Of a stretch of 64,000 nucleotides of DNA, positions 51,060-60,072 are shown one piece after another. Positions within the stretch are counted from its first letter, which is position 1, and each line of letters begins with the position of its first letter. The translations under genes and the position numbers were made by a program. Origin of the DNA: Croceicoccus pelagius (GTDB lineage: Bacteria; Pseudomonadota; Alphaproteobacteria; Sphingomonadales; Sphingomonadaceae); contig NZ_LYWY01000032.1 of the NCBI RefSeq assembly GCF_001661915.1, positions 248,001 to 312,000 on the forward strand, in the 5' to 3' direction. The notes beneath the pieces are model-generated. The model was given only the letters and a program-made list of their open reading frames with translations. It did not search any database and was not told the DNA's origin.

Positions 51060-52195
51060 TGCGTCAGACGCGCCAGCGTTCCCTTCGGCAGGAAGACCAG
51101 CGCGCTGGCATCGCTGCTCATGCCGCCGGCGATCGTCTTCGCCTCGGCCCCGGCGCCCCAGAACGTGTCGAACCGGTTCGCGCCCTTGATCGCGCCGCCG
51201 GTGTCCTGCGCGATCCACAATCCGTCGGCCACGTCCTCGGCGGCATCGATGAAGACCGGAGCACCCAGCGGAATGAACTTCGGATCGGCGGCGACGCTGG
51301 CATGGCCGCGCACCGGCACGCCCAGCGCGCCAAGCGGTCCATCGCCAGTCAGTTCCTTGAAGAAGACCCACGACTTGTTGTCGTTCATGACCTCGTCGGC
51401 CTCGTCCGGATTGGCGTGGAGCCAGTCGACGATCCCCTGCATCGTCGCCTCGCCCGGCGCGAAGACGCCGCGTTCGCGCAAGGTGCGCCCGATGGCGACA
51501 TATTCGCGCCCGTTCTGGCCAGCGTAACCGATGCGCAGCACGTCGCCGTCAGGCCCGATCAGCTGGCCCGAGCCCTGTATCTGCAGAAAAAAGAAATCGA
51601 CCGGATCCTTGGCCCAGCCGATGACGGGCGCCTTGCCGTCTAAAGCGCCGGCGATGATCTCGGCCCGCTCGTAATAGGGCACGAACGCGCCATCCTCGTC
51701 CACGCGGCCCTGCGGACCGCGGCCTTCGCCGGTATATTCAGGATCACGGATCAGGTCGCTCGGCATTCCGTAGACCGCGACGTTATAGCCTTCGCGCTTT
51801 TCGCGAACGCCCGCGATCTGCGGTTCGAAATAGCCGGTCAGAAATGCCTCGCCTGTTCCGATCCGTGCCGTTTCGAAATAGACGGCAAAAAAGCCTGCCG
51901 GATCGCCGCCCCACTTGCGCGCGGCTTCGCAGGCAGGCGTCCAGTAAGCCTCGATCCCGCTGTTATCGTTACGGGCCAGCAGCTTCGGGCAGGATTCGAC
52001 AAAGGACAGCCGCGCGGCTTCCGCGTCCTCACGCGTCAGCGGCAGGGTGGATATGGCAGGACCGGGCGTCAGACCCGCCTCGACCGCGTTCGTGGGTTCA
52101 GGTGGCGGCGGCGCTTCCTCAGGCGGAGGGGCGGCGCAGGCGGCAAGAGCGGCCACGCCGGAAAGGATCGCGATCCGGCGCGCCCACTTCACCAT
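51056..52195 (-). CDS. mltA: Membrane-bound lytic murein transglycosylase A
   Basis: 379 residues. Lipoprotein signal RIAILSGVAALAAC with the lipobox cysteine, then a proline-rich linker. The MltA domain has FLTGYFEPQIAGVREKREGY, FFLQIQGSGQLIGPDGDVLRIGYAGQNG and YVAIGRTLRE. The 3D domain follows with FIPLGAPVFIDAAEDVADGLWIAQDTGGAIKGANRFDTFWGAG, with the catalytic Asp in AQDTGGAI. It cleaves peptidoglycan glycan strands to anhydro-muropeptides during wall turnover. It forms a coupled unit with the upstream Tim44-like gene (11 bp) and the downstream Smr gene. Confidence 0.95.
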   Translation of the reverse strand: MVKWARRIAILSGVAALAACAAPPPEEAPPPPEPTNAVEAGLTPGPAISTLPLTREDAEAARLSFVESCPKLLARNDNSGIEAYWTPACEAARKWGGDPAGFFAVYFETARIGTGEAFLTGYFEPQIAGVREKREGYNVAVYGMPSDLIRDPEYTGEGRGPQGRVDEDGAFVPYYERAEIIAGALDGKAPVIGWAKDPVDFFFLQIQGSGQLIGPDGDVLRIGYAGQNGREYVAIGRTLRERGVFAPGEATMQGIVDWLHANPDEADEVMNDNKSWVFFKELTGDGPLGALGVPVRGHASVAADPKFIPLGAPVFIDAAEDVADGLWIAQDTGGAIKGANRFDTFWGAGAEAKTIAGGMSSDASALVFLPKGTLARLTQ

Positions 52196-52205
52196 GATGA
52201 CGGGA

Positions 52206-52886
52206 TCAGCCTTCGTCGGTTTCGTCGAGCAGCCAGTCGGGTCGCATCGCGGTGACCTTGCGGCTGAAAGTCCAGACGTCGTGGCTTTCGATCGCATCGT
52301 CGAGCGAACCTGCGATCATGTTGCCATCCTTGTCTTTCGTCATTGCCGCAATGTCGGCAGCGAAACGGACGGTGATGCGCGCCATAGGCGAATCGAAATC
52401 GGCGCTGGTGATCTCGGCCTCGTTGATGCGGATCAGGCGGTTTTCGACCACTTCACCCGCTTCGTCGCGCGCGTCGATGGCAGCGGCAAAGCTGGCATAG
52501 ACATCGTCGTCGCAAAGCTGGTTCAGGGTTTCCTTGTCGCCCTTCCAGAATGCCTCGAGAATCATGCCGTAGGCAGCCTTCGCACCCTCGATGAAGGCCA
52601 TCGGGGTGAAGCGGCGGTCGGCAGCGGCGATTTCACGCACGGCGCGGTGCGCGCCGACGGGAACGCCGATCAGCACGCGGTCGAGCGCGGGCGCGCCTTC
52701 GGCGGTGCGGGCAGGAGCCTGTTCGCCGGTGCGTTCGGCCTGCGCGGGCTGACGCGGTTCGGCGGCGCGGGGCATGTGCCCCATCAGCGTTTCTTCCTCG
52801 TGTTCGGCGCGCCGGCCCAGCACCGAATAGAGGCGCAAGCCCAGAAAGGCGGCGATCATGGCGAGGATGACGATTTCAATAATCAC
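52206..52886 (-). CDS. Tim44/TimA-like membrane-anchored protein
   Basis: About 226 residues. A GTG start at 52886 gives an N-terminal membrane anchor (IIEIVILAMIAAFLGLRLYSVLGRR). A flexible Ala/Glu/Arg linker follows, then the Tim44-like domain from about residue 90 (FIEGAKAAYGMILEAFWKGDKETLNQLC ... SADFDSPMARITVRFAADI, ending DVWTFSRKV...PDWLLDETDE). Such proteins are common in alphaproteobacteria and are presumed adaptors at the inner membrane. It is the first gene of a mltA-smr unit and is divergent from secB, a pairing that hints at protein export. Confidence 0.88.
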   Translation of the reverse strand: MIIEIVILAMIAAFLGLRLYSVLGRRAEHEEETLMGHMPRAAEPRQPAQAERTGEQAPARTAEGAPALDRVLIGVPVGAHRAVREIAAADRRFTPMAFIEGAKAAYGMILEAFWKGDKETLNQLCDDDVYASFAAAIDARDEAGEVVENRLIRINEAEITSADFDSPMARITVRFAADIAAMTKDKDGNMIAGSLDDAIESHDVWTFSRKVTAMRPDWLLDETDEG

Positions 52887-53145
52887 TGGGACCCGTCCCG
52901 ATTTCGTGCGTGTGACGCCATTATGGCGATAAAGTGTGAACCTGCCCCAAATAGGAAGGAAACACAATTCGACAACCGTCGAATGGCCCTCGGTATCCCG
53001 CCGGTCGTTACCCTTTTTGCACTGCGTGGCCGGTTGCGAGGCGCGCGCGCCGGTGCTACTCGCCGCCGTCATGCGCGGGCGGGATCAACATGCCCTCGAC
53101 ACCCGCGGCTCGCACCGTTTCCTGTTTCATAAAGCGAAAGACATC

Positions 53146-53676
53146 ATGGCCGACGAAGGCAATATCATCACCGATCTTGGCGGCAACGCCGACGCGAACC
53201 AGCCCAACGGTGCGGACAACCAGCCCGCGATCGGCCTTATCTCGCAGTATATCAAAGATCTCTCGGTCGAGAATCCGAACGCGCCAAAGTCGTACCAGTT
53301 TCCGGGTCAGCCGAACGTCGACGTGCAGTTCAACATCAACTCGACCCCGGTCGAAGGCGAAGTCCACGAGGTCATCCTCAAGATCACCGTTACGGCCAAG
53401 GCCGAACAGGGCACGCTCTACATCGTCGATCTCGCCTATGGCGGGTTGATCGGCATGCGAAACGTCCCGGCCGAACAGGGCCACATGTTCCTTTACGCCG
53501 AAGCGCCCCGCATCATCTTCCCGTTCGCGCGCCGCATTGTCGCCGACGCGGTCCGCGATGCAGGCTTCCCGCCGATGCTGCTCGATCCCATCGATTTCCA
53601 GGGCATCTACTTCCAGCAGCTCCAGCAGCGCCAGGCACAGGGCGAAAACCCCGCCGCCCCCATGGGCGAGGCCTGA
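53146..53676 (+). CDS. secB: Protein-export chaperone SecB
   Basis: 176 residues, an acidic tetrameric chaperone that keeps preproteins unfolded and delivers them to SecA. The conserved core is IGLISQYIKDLSVENPNAPKSYQ, FNINSTPVEGEVHEVILKITVTAKAEQGTLYIVDLAYGG and PRIIFPFARRIVADAVRDAGFPPMLLDPIDFQGIY. ATG 53146 is the start of MADEGN; no strong ribosome site is seen. It is followed by murJ (31 bp gap). Confidence 0.96.
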   Translation: MADEGNIITDLGGNADANQPNGADNQPAIGLISQYIKDLSVENPNAPKSYQFPGQPNVDVQFNINSTPVEGEVHEVILKITVTAKAEQGTLYIVDLAYGGLIGMRNVPAEQGHMFLYAEAPRIIFPFARRIVADAVRDAGFPPMLLDPIDFQGIYFQQLQQRQAQGENPAAPMGEA

Positions 53677-53707
53677 GCGTCAAACGACTGACGGCGCGGC
53701 TGGTCGC

Positions 53708-55303
53708 ATGAGCCTCGTCAGAAACGTCGGCACCATTGGTGGCCTTACCGCGCTCAGCCGTGTTTTCGGCTTTGCGCGGGACATGCTGCTGGCCCGCGTC
53801 CTTGGCGCCGGACTGGCCGCCGACGCGTTCCAGCTGGCCTTCATCCTGCCCAACACTTTCCGCCGGCTGTTCGCAGAGGGCGCGTTTTCCGTAGCCTTCG
53901 TGCCGATGTATTCGCGCCGCCTGCACGACGGCGAAGCGGGGGAAGAAGGCGCAAACCACTTCGCGCAGGACGTGCTGGCGATCTTCGTCTGGGTCCTGCT
54001 CGGCTTTTCCGCGATCGCGATGATCGCGATGCCGGGTATCGTCTGGCTTCTGGCGGGCGAATACCGCGAAGTACCGGGCAAGTTCGAACTGTCGGTGATG
54101 CTGTCGCGCATCACGTTCCCCTATCTCGGCCTCGTCAGCCTTGTCGCCATGCTGTCGGGCCTGCTCAATGCCCGCTCGCGCTTTGCGCCGGGCGCCTTCG
54201 TACCGGTCCTGCTCAACATCGTGCTGATCAGCGGACTGGGCGCGGGATACTGGATCGGGCACCACGGCGGCAGCGATGCCGATATTGCGACGGCGCTGGC
54301 CATATCGGTCCCCGTCGCGGGCATGGCGCAGCTGGCCTACATGTGGTGGGCGACCCGGCGCGAAGGGGTGCGGCTACGCATCACGACGCCGAAGATCACG
54401 CCCGAAATCAAGCGGCTGGGCATGCTGATCCTTCCGGCCACTTTCGGCGCGGGCGTCTACCAGATCAGCCAGTTCGTCGACACGTTCTTCGCCACCACGC
54501 TGCCGCAGGGCTCGCTCACGCTGCTGAAGCTGGCCGACAGGCTGAACCAGATGCCGCTGGGCATCGTCGGCATCGCCCTTGGCACCGCGATCCTGCCGAT
54601 GCTGGCCCGCCATATCCAGACGGGCGACAAGCGCGAGGCGCAGCGGCTTCAGGCGAACGCGGTCGAAGTCGGTACGCTGCTGACCCTGCCCGCTGCCGTG
54701 GCGCTTGCCATCTGCGCGCCGGCCTTCACCACGGCGTTCTTCGTCGGCGGAAAGATGACGCCGGAGGACGGGCTCGTCATGGGCAATATCGTCATCGCGC
54801 TGGTCATGGGCCTGCCGGCCTACGTGCTGGTCAAGGTGTTCCAGCCCGCCTTCTTCAGCCGCGAGGATACCCGCACGCCGGTCTATGTCGCCGCCACGGT
54901 GCTGGCGATCAACATCGCGATCAATTTCTACGTCGTGCCGCGTTACGGCATCGTCGGACTGGCAGGGGCGACGGCATTTACCGCAACGCTCAACATGATC
55001 GTGCTCTACGCATTGCTCCAGATGCGCGGGTGGTTCCACTTTACCGGCAAATTGGCGGGACGAATCGCGCGTCAGATCCTGGCCTCCGCAGCGATGGGCG
55101 GCGTGCTCTACTGGCTCGTCCCGTTGATGGCGGACCGTTATGGCGGCAACGTGATCGAAAGGATCTGGTCGCTGGGCGTGCTGGTCGGCGCGGGGCTGAT
55201 CACGTTCTTCGTCGCAGCATGGGTCCTCGGCGCCCTCGACAAGGACCTTGTCGCGCAGCTACGGCGCAAGCGTCCGGCCCAGCCGGTAAACCTTTCGGAA
55301 TAA
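53708..55303 (+). CDS. murJ: Lipid II flippase MurJ
   Basis: 531 residues with about 14 membrane helices, MATE-like MOP superfamily. The N-terminus SLVRNVGTIGGLTALSRVFGFARDMLLARVLGAG and AFQLAFILPNTFRRLFAEGAFSVAFVPMYS (with the substrate-binding arginine in RRLFAEGA) are diagnostic. LPQGSLTLLKLADRLNQMPLGIVGIALGTAILPML is the conserved helix 7-8 region. It flips lipid II to the periplasm for cell wall synthesis. It is followed by trpS after 12 bp, forming a secB-murJ-trpS cluster typical of sphingomonads. Confidence 0.96.
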   Translation: MSLVRNVGTIGGLTALSRVFGFARDMLLARVLGAGLAADAFQLAFILPNTFRRLFAEGAFSVAFVPMYSRRLHDGEAGEEGANHFAQDVLAIFVWVLLGFSAIAMIAMPGIVWLLAGEYREVPGKFELSVMLSRITFPYLGLVSLVAMLSGLLNARSRFAPGAFVPVLLNIVLISGLGAGYWIGHHGGSDADIATALAISVPVAGMAQLAYMWWATRREGVRLRITTPKITPEIKRLGMLILPATFGAGVYQISQFVDTFFATTLPQGSLTLLKLADRLNQMPLGIVGIALGTAILPMLARHIQTGDKREAQRLQANAVEVGTLLTLPAAVALAICAPAFTTAFFVGGKMTPEDGLVMGNIVIALVMGLPAYVLVKVFQPAFFSREDTRTPVYVAATVLAINIAINFYVVPRYGIVGLAGATAFTATLNMIVLYALLQMRGWFHFTGKLAGRIARQILASAAMGGVLYWLVPLMADRYGGNVIERIWSLGVLVGAGLITFFVAAWVLGALDKDLVAQLRRKRPAQPVNLSE

Positions 55304-55315
55304 GAAGAGAGAGAA

Positions 55316-56332
55316 ATGCGCATCGTTTCGGGCATCCAGCCCACCGGCAACCTGCACCTCGGCAACTACCTCGGCGCGATCCGCAACTGGGTGCGGATGC
55401 AGGACCAAGTGGCCGATACGGGCGGCGAGTGTTTCTTCTTCCTTGCCGACCTTCACGCGATCTCGATGCCGCACACCCCGGCGGAGCTGACCGCGAATAC
55501 CCGCGAGATGGCCGCCGCGTTGCTGGCCTGCGGGGTCGATACGACAAAGTCGGTCCTGTTCAACCAGGCGCAGGTCCCTGCCCATTCAGAACTGCAATGG
55601 CTGCTTAACGGCACGGCCCGCATGGGCTGGCTGAACCGCATGACCCAGTTCAAGGACAAGTCGGGCAAGAACCGCGAAGGGGCCAGCGTCGCGCTGTTCA
55701 CTTATCCGGTGCTGCAGGCGGCCGACGTCCTGCTCTACCAGGCGACCCACGTTCCCGTGGGCGACGACCAGAAGCAGCACCTCGAGCTGGCCCGCGACAT
55801 CGCGCAGAAGTTCAACAACGACTTCTGTGATGAAGACGCGCCCGTCTTCACCCTGCCCGAACCCTTCATCCCGCCAGAGGCCGCGCGCATCATGTCCTTG
55901 CGCGACGGCACCGCCAAGATGAGCAAGTCGGACCCGTCTGAGATGAGCCGCGTGAACCTGTCGGACGATGCCGACACGGTCATGAAGAAAATCAAGAAGG
56001 CCAAGACCGACCCCGAACCGCTGCCGTCCGAAGAAGCGGGTCTGGAAGGCCGAGCCGAGGCCAAGAACCTGGTTTCGATCTACGGCGCCCTGTCGGGCCA
56101 GTCAGTGGCCGAAGTGCTGCGCGACCATGGCGGCGAAGGGTTCGGCCAGTTCAAGCCCGCGCTGGGCGAACTGCTGGTCGACACGCTGCGCCCCATTTCC
56201 GAGCGTTTCAACGAGTTGAAGCAGGACACGCCCGAACTTGACCGCCAGCTTGCCACCGGCGCTGCCAAGGCGCGCGATGCGGCGGCGGGCACGCTGTCGA
56301 AGACTTACGACGCGCTCGGTCTGCTGCGCTGA
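55316..56332 (+). CDS. trpS: Tryptophanyl-tRNA synthetase
   Basis: 338 residues, a class Ic enzyme that charges tRNA-Trp. The first ATP motif lies in SGIQPTGNLHLGNYLGAI (HIGH-equivalent HLGN). The KMSKS motif lies in DGTAKMSKSDPSE. LLYQATHVPVGDDQKQHLELARDIAQKFN is the dimer/tryptophan region. A ribosome site AAGAGAGAG precedes ATG 55316. The 188 bp after the stop hold an inverted repeat and the promoter of the next gene. Confidence 0.96.
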   Translation: MRIVSGIQPTGNLHLGNYLGAIRNWVRMQDQVADTGGECFFFLADLHAISMPHTPAELTANTREMAAALLACGVDTTKSVLFNQAQVPAHSELQWLLNGTARMGWLNRMTQFKDKSGKNREGASVALFTYPVLQAADVLLYQATHVPVGDDQKQHLELARDIAQKFNNDFCDEDAPVFTLPEPFIPPEAARIMSLRDGTAKMSKSDPSEMSRVNLSDDADTVMKKIKKAKTDPEPLPSEEAGLEGRAEAKNLVSIYGALSGQSVAEVLRDHGGEGFGQFKPALGELLVDTLRPISERFNELKQDTPELDRQLATGAAKARDAAAGTLSKTYDALGLLR

Positions 56333-56374
56333 TACACCTTTTGACTGCGGCCACGCGATAAGCCCTTCAGAAGC

Positions 56375-56404
56375 ATTGCGTTTAGCACAAATGTTAAGCG
56401 CAAT
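56375..56404. repeat. Imperfect 10-bp inverted repeat before the DUF4136 gene
   Basis: ATTGCGTTTA (56375-56384) and TAAGCGCAAT (56395-56404) match in nine of ten pairs, with a 10-nt loop. It is either the 3' hairpin of trpS or an operator for the next gene 117 bp downstream. Confidence 0.4.
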
Positions 56405-56520
56405 ATTCAAACCCGGTTCATGGCCAAAGGCCCATAAGGCGTGCATGATATGCGATGCACTGCCCGAATCGGGTGCGGTACGAAGCCGTTTTGCACGCGA
56501 GTTTTTTTGGAGGGATTGAG

Positions 56521-57204
56521 ATGAAGTTCAACGCCAAGCGCGCGCTGAAGCTGGCCGCGGCACCGCTGCTGGTAGCCGGGCTTGCCGCGTGCGCGACCCC
56601 GTTCAATGCCGACGTTTCGCGTTTCCAGACGCAGCTTCCGGCACCTCAGGGCATGACCTTCGCGGTCGTGGCCGACGATCCGGCGCTCGCCGGCGGGCTC
56701 GAGTTCGCTCAGTATGCGGACTACGTCGAGGCCGAAATGTCGCAGCTCGGCTATACGCAGGCAGCTCCCGAAGCCGCCGACCTGCTGGTCCGTTTCGACT
56801 ATGGCGTCGACAATGGCCGCGAAAAGGTGGTCACCACCGGTTTTGCGCGCCGCGACCCGTTCTATGACCCTTGGTATCGTGGCTACGGCTACTACCGCCC
56901 GTTCAGCTATCGCCGCTCGGCATGGGGCTACGGCTGGTACGATCCGTTCTTCGACAGCGGTCCGGACGTGCGTAGCTACACCATCTACACCAGCGGCATC
57001 GACATGAAGATCGAACGCCGCGCCGATGGCGAACGCCTGTTCGAAGGCAAGGCCGAAGCGGTCTCGCGCTCGAACCGTCTGCAGTACCTCGTGCCGAACC
57101 TGGTCGACGCGATGTTCACCGATTTCCCCGGCCACTCGGGCGAAACGTTGCGCATCTCGATCGCGCCGGAAGACCGCGAGAAGAAGGTGAAGGTCGTCGA
57201 CTGA
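56521..57204 (+). CDS. DUF4136 domain lipoprotein
   Basis: 227 residues. Signal peptide with lipobox (LKLAAAPLLVAGLAACATPF) makes it a lipoprotein. The DUF4136 domain follows: ADVSRFQTQLPAPQGMTFAVV, LEFAQYADYVEAEMSQLGYTQ, EAADLLVRFDYGVDNG, then a tyrosine/arginine-rich loop (YRGYGYYRPFSYRR) and DMKIERRADGERLFEGKAEAVSRS. Function unknown; family members are outer-membrane-anchored periplasmic proteins. GGAGGGATTGAG before ATG 56521 is an excellent ribosome site. A bidirectional terminator follows. Confidence 0.87.
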   Translation: MKFNAKRALKLAAAPLLVAGLAACATPFNADVSRFQTQLPAPQGMTFAVVADDPALAGGLEFAQYADYVEAEMSQLGYTQAAPEAADLLVRFDYGVDNGREKVVTTGFARRDPFYDPWYRGYGYYRPFSYRRSAWGYGWYDPFFDSGPDVRSYTIYTSGIDMKIERRADGERLFEGKAEAVSRSNRLQYLVPNLVDAMFTDFPGHSGETLRISIAPEDREKKVKVVD

Positions 57205-57234
57205 CGCCTGGCATCAGGGCTGAAACAAAAAAGG

Positions 57235-57270
57235 CCGGGCGCACCCTTCGATGGGCGCGCCCGGTTTTTT
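57235..57270. terminator. Bidirectional intrinsic terminator between DUF4136 gene and dut
   Basis: CCGGGCGC (57235-57242) pairs with GCGCCCGG (57257-57264). TTTTTT follows on the plus strand (57265-57270). On the minus strand the hairpin is followed by a further T-run (57232-57226), so both convergent genes can end here. Confidence 0.85.
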
Positions 57271-57287
57271 GGTTTGTATCGATAAGG

Positions 57288-57779
57288 TCAGTCCTTGCGG
57301 ATCGGCTCGACCTCTGCCTCGCCGAAGCCGGTCGACCCGAAGCCGCCCTCGCCGCGCACGGTCTTGTCCAGTTCGTGGACTTCGAGCCAGCTGGCCATGA
57401 CCACCGGGCTCAGCACTGCCTGTGCAATACGATCGCCACGGCGGATCTTGTACGGCTCAAGCCCGTGGTTGATCAGGATGACCTTCAATTCTCCGCGATA
57501 GTCGGAATCGATCGTTCCGGGCGTATTGGGCACCGTAATCCCGTGTTTCAGCGCAAGGCCCGATCGCGGACGGATCTGGATTTCATATCCCTCGGGAATC
57601 GCCACCGCGAGGCCGGTCGCCACCGCCGCGCGGTCCCCGGGGTTCAGGATGCGCTCCTCGTTCGACACCACGTCCATGCCCGCCGCGCCTTCGGTGGCGT
57701 AGCTGGGCAGCGGCAAGTCGTCATTGCCGTCCAGTCGCTTGACCGGAACGGGAACACGTTCATGCGATTTCATCGGCAA
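57288..57779 (-). CDS. dut: dUTP diphosphatase (dUTPase)
   Basis: 163 residues of the trimeric dUTPase. Motif 1 is [15 protein letters not shown], motif 2 [12 protein letters not shown], motif 3 [22 protein letters not shown], motif 4 [13 protein letters not shown] and the C-terminal arm [14 protein letters not shown], which closes over the nucleotide. It hydrolyses dUTP to dUMP, preventing uracil in DNA. Its start overlaps coaBC by 20 bp, so the two are co-translated. Confidence 0.96.
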   Translation of the reverse strand: MPMKSHERVPVPVKRLDGNDDLPLPSYATEGAAGMDVVSNEERILNPGDRAAVATGLAVAIPEGYEIQIRPRSGLALKHGITVPNTPGTIDSDYRGELKVILINHGLEPYKIRRGDRIAQAVLSPVVMASWLEVHELDKTVRGEGGFGSTGFGEAEVEPIRKD

Positions 57780-58983
57780 TCCTGTCTATCAATGCGGCTG
57801 CGACGCGGGCCTTGGGCATCGTCTCAAGGCTGGTCGTGCCGGCTTTCGTCACGATGTGAACGGTATTTGCATCGCCGCCCATGACGTCGCCCGACACGTC
57901 GTTGGCAACGATCCAGTCCGCGTCCTTGCGCTCGCGCTTTGCAGAGGCGTGGGCGACGACGTTCTCGGTCTCTGCGGCAAAGCCCACCAGCAGGCCGGGG
58001 CGCTGCGGCGATTTCGCCAGCGTGGCAAGGATGTCGGGATTTTCAGCCAGCGCCAGCGGTGGCACTTCGCCCGATCCGTCCTTCTTGATCTTCTGATCCG
58101 CCGCGTCGGCTGCGCGCCAGTCGGCAACAGCAGCGACCATGATGGCGACATCGGCAGGCAGCGCAGCCTCGACCGCGGCCAGCATCTCGCGCGCCGATTC
58201 GACGTCGACCCGGTCCACCCCCTGCGGCGTTTCCAGGTTCACCGGCCCCGCCACCAGCGTCACCCGTGCCCCTGCGGCGGCGGCGGCGGCGGCAATGGCA
58301 AACCCCTGCTTCCCGCTGGACCGGTTGGCGATGTAGCGGACCGGATCGATCGGCTCATGCGTCGGGCCCGCGGTGACGAGGACGTGCTTGCCGTAAAGGT
58401 CGCGGTGCATTTCGCCGGCGAAGTCGGGCTGGCCTGCAAGCGGATCGATGCTGCCGAAATTGCGGATCGCGGCCATGATCGCCTCGGGCTCCGGCAAGCG
58501 GCCCGGACCGTATTCGCCGCATGCCATCGCGCCTTCGTCGGGCTCCATCACCGTCACCCCGTCTTCGCGCAGGCGCGCGACGTTGCGGCGGGTTGCAGGA
58601 TGCTCCCACATCTTCACGTTCATCGCGGGGACGGCCATGACCGGCTTGTCAGTGGCGAGCAGAAGCGTCGTTGCCATGTCGTCGGCCACGCCTTGCGCCA
58701 TGCGCGCCAAAAGGTCCGCAGTCGCCGGGCAGACAACCACGAGATCGGCCTCACGGCTAAGCTGGATATGGCCCATCTCGGCCTCATTCTTCAGGTCCCA
58801 GAGCGTGGTGTGCACCGCGTTCTCGCTCAAGGCCGCGAGCGTCATGGCGGTCACGAACTTCGCGCCCCCCTCTGTCAGCACGCAAGTCACCTCGCCCCCG
58901 TCCTTGCGGATCAGGCGCACGAGTTCGCAGGCTTTGTAGGCCGCGATGCCGCCGCCGACGATGAGGAGTATTTTCTTGGCCAT
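57760..58983 (-). CDS. coaBC: Phosphopantothenoylcysteine decarboxylase / phosphopantothenate-cysteine ligase
   Basis: 407 residues, a bifunctional enzyme of coenzyme A synthesis. The N-terminal flavin domain (CoaC) starts [20 protein letters not shown]. It has the decarboxylase motifs [16 protein letters not shown] and [15 protein letters not shown] (active cysteine). The C-terminal CoaB domain begins about residue 190 with [27 protein letters not shown] and includes AVADWRAAD and [12 protein letters not shown] 58983 shares one base with the stop of the preceding membrane gene. Longer in-frame readings upstream lack conservation. Confidence 0.96.
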   Translation of the reverse strand: MAKKILLIVGGGIAAYKACELVRLIRKDGGEVTCVLTEGGAKFVTAMTLAALSENAVHTTLWDLKNEAEMGHIQLSREADLVVVCPATADLLARMAQGVADDMATTLLLATDKPVMAVPAMNVKMWEHPATRRNVARLREDGVTVMEPDEGAMACGEYGPGRLPEPEAIMAAIRNFGSIDPLAGQPDFAGEMHRDLYGKHVLVTAGPTHEPIDPVRYIANRSSGKQGFAIAAAAAAAGARVTLVAGPVNLETPQGVDRVDVESAREMLAAVEAALPADVAIMVAAVADWRAADAADQKIKKDGSGEVPPLALAENPDILATLAKSPQRPGLLVGFAAETENVVAHASAKRERKDADWIVANDVSGDVMGGDANTVHIVTKAGTTSLETMPKARVAAALIDRIADEIA

Positions 58984-60065
58984 CAGGCCGATTCCATGGA
59001 CGTTTCGCCCCGACCCCGCAAGGCCGAGACCAGATCGCCCAGCCCGCGCGGCACGAAGGCAAGCCCCGCCAGTGTCAGCGGCAAGCCCAGCGTCGCCCAG
59101 TACCAGTTCTCGGGCCGGGCGAAGAGCGCGATCATCGCCGCCAGCCCGATCAGCCAGAGGAATGCGTAGATGCCGGCCGCCTGCCCTCGCGCCAGAAACC
59201 CGAAAAGCGCCAGCACGACCACCGGCCCCGCCAGCCAGAGCGGCAGGAAATAGAGTGCGGTGGACTGGCGAATACCGGCCACGAACAGCGCCGGCCCTGC
59301 AAAGCCCGACCACCCTTGCGAGGCCGGATCGGCCGCCGTGGTCACTGCCATGACCGCATTGGCGTGAAGCGTCAGGGCCACCGCGAAAACCGCCAGCACC
59401 GCGACCACGCCCGCCAGTTCGCGCCAGCGCCGCATGACCAGCGCAAGCGCTGCCCATAGCAGCACGGCCGGCAGCGCCGTTTCGCGGATCAGCAGCGCCG
59501 CCAGCGCGCAAAGCAGCGAGAGCCAGATCCGGTCGGGCTTGCGAACGGCCAGCGCCAGCGTCAGCAGCACGCCTGCCCACAAGTCATGGAACATCACCCC
59601 CGGCCCCGCCGCGACGACCGCGACGGCCAGCACCATTGCCAATATCCCGATGCCCTCGCCCGAAGTGCGCGCCAGGGCCTTGGGCAGCATGACGGCGCAG
59701 CCGATGAAGAGCGCGAGAAGGATGATCTTCAACCCCTTTTCGCCCACCAGCGCAAAGGCCCAGGCCAGCGCGGGCTGACGCACGGTGAAGAAGGGCTTGA
59801 GCGGATAGTTGTTGGCACGGTGTTCGGCAACGACCGCTTCGTAATAGCCTTCACCCGACGCCACGCGCCCCGCGATCAGGCGGTATAGCGCATCGTCCCC
59901 GATGCCCCGATTATCGGCAGAGGCGGGAGGTGCGGAGCCTTGGGGCTGCGCCGGAATGGCAGAAAAGACCGCAAGCGCGAGAAGCACGACTGCCACCACG
60001 ACAGCCGCCATGCGCTGCAGGCGGCGCAGCGGGCTGTCTTCCAGTAACGAAATGCCCCCCTGCAA
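58983..60065 (-). CDS. Polytopic membrane protein of unknown function
   Basis: About 360 residues with eight or more hydrophobic helices (first AAVVVAVVLLALAVFSAIPA). The periplasmic loop after helix 1 contains GIGDDALYRLIAGRVASGEGYYEAVVAEHRANNYPLKPF. That Asp-containing loop and the following helices are reminiscent of GT-C fold glycosyltransferases, but I cannot assign a family. Start is uncertain: TTG 60065 lies 8 bp after the ubiB stop; ATG 60011 begins just before helix 1. It sits inside a housekeeping cluster between ubiB and coaBC and is coupled to coaBC by TGATG. Confidence 0.75.
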   Translation of the reverse strand: MQGGISLLEDSPLRRLQRMAAVVVAVVLLALAVFSAIPAQPQGSAPPASADNRGIGDDALYRLIAGRVASGEGYYEAVVAEHRANNYPLKPFFTVRQPALAWAFALVGEKGLKIILLALFIGCAVMLPKALARTSGEGIGILAMVLAVAVVAAGPGVMFHDLWAGVLLTLALAVRKPDRIWLSLLCALAALLIRETALPAVLLWAALALVMRRWRELAGVVAVLAVFAVALTLHANAVMAVTTAADPASQGWSGFAGPALFVAGIRQSTALYFLPLWLAGPVVVLALFGFLARGQAAGIYAFLWLIGLAAMIALFARPENWYWATLGLPLTLAGLAFVPRGLGDLVSALRGRGETSMESA

Positions 60066-60072
60066 AACCGCT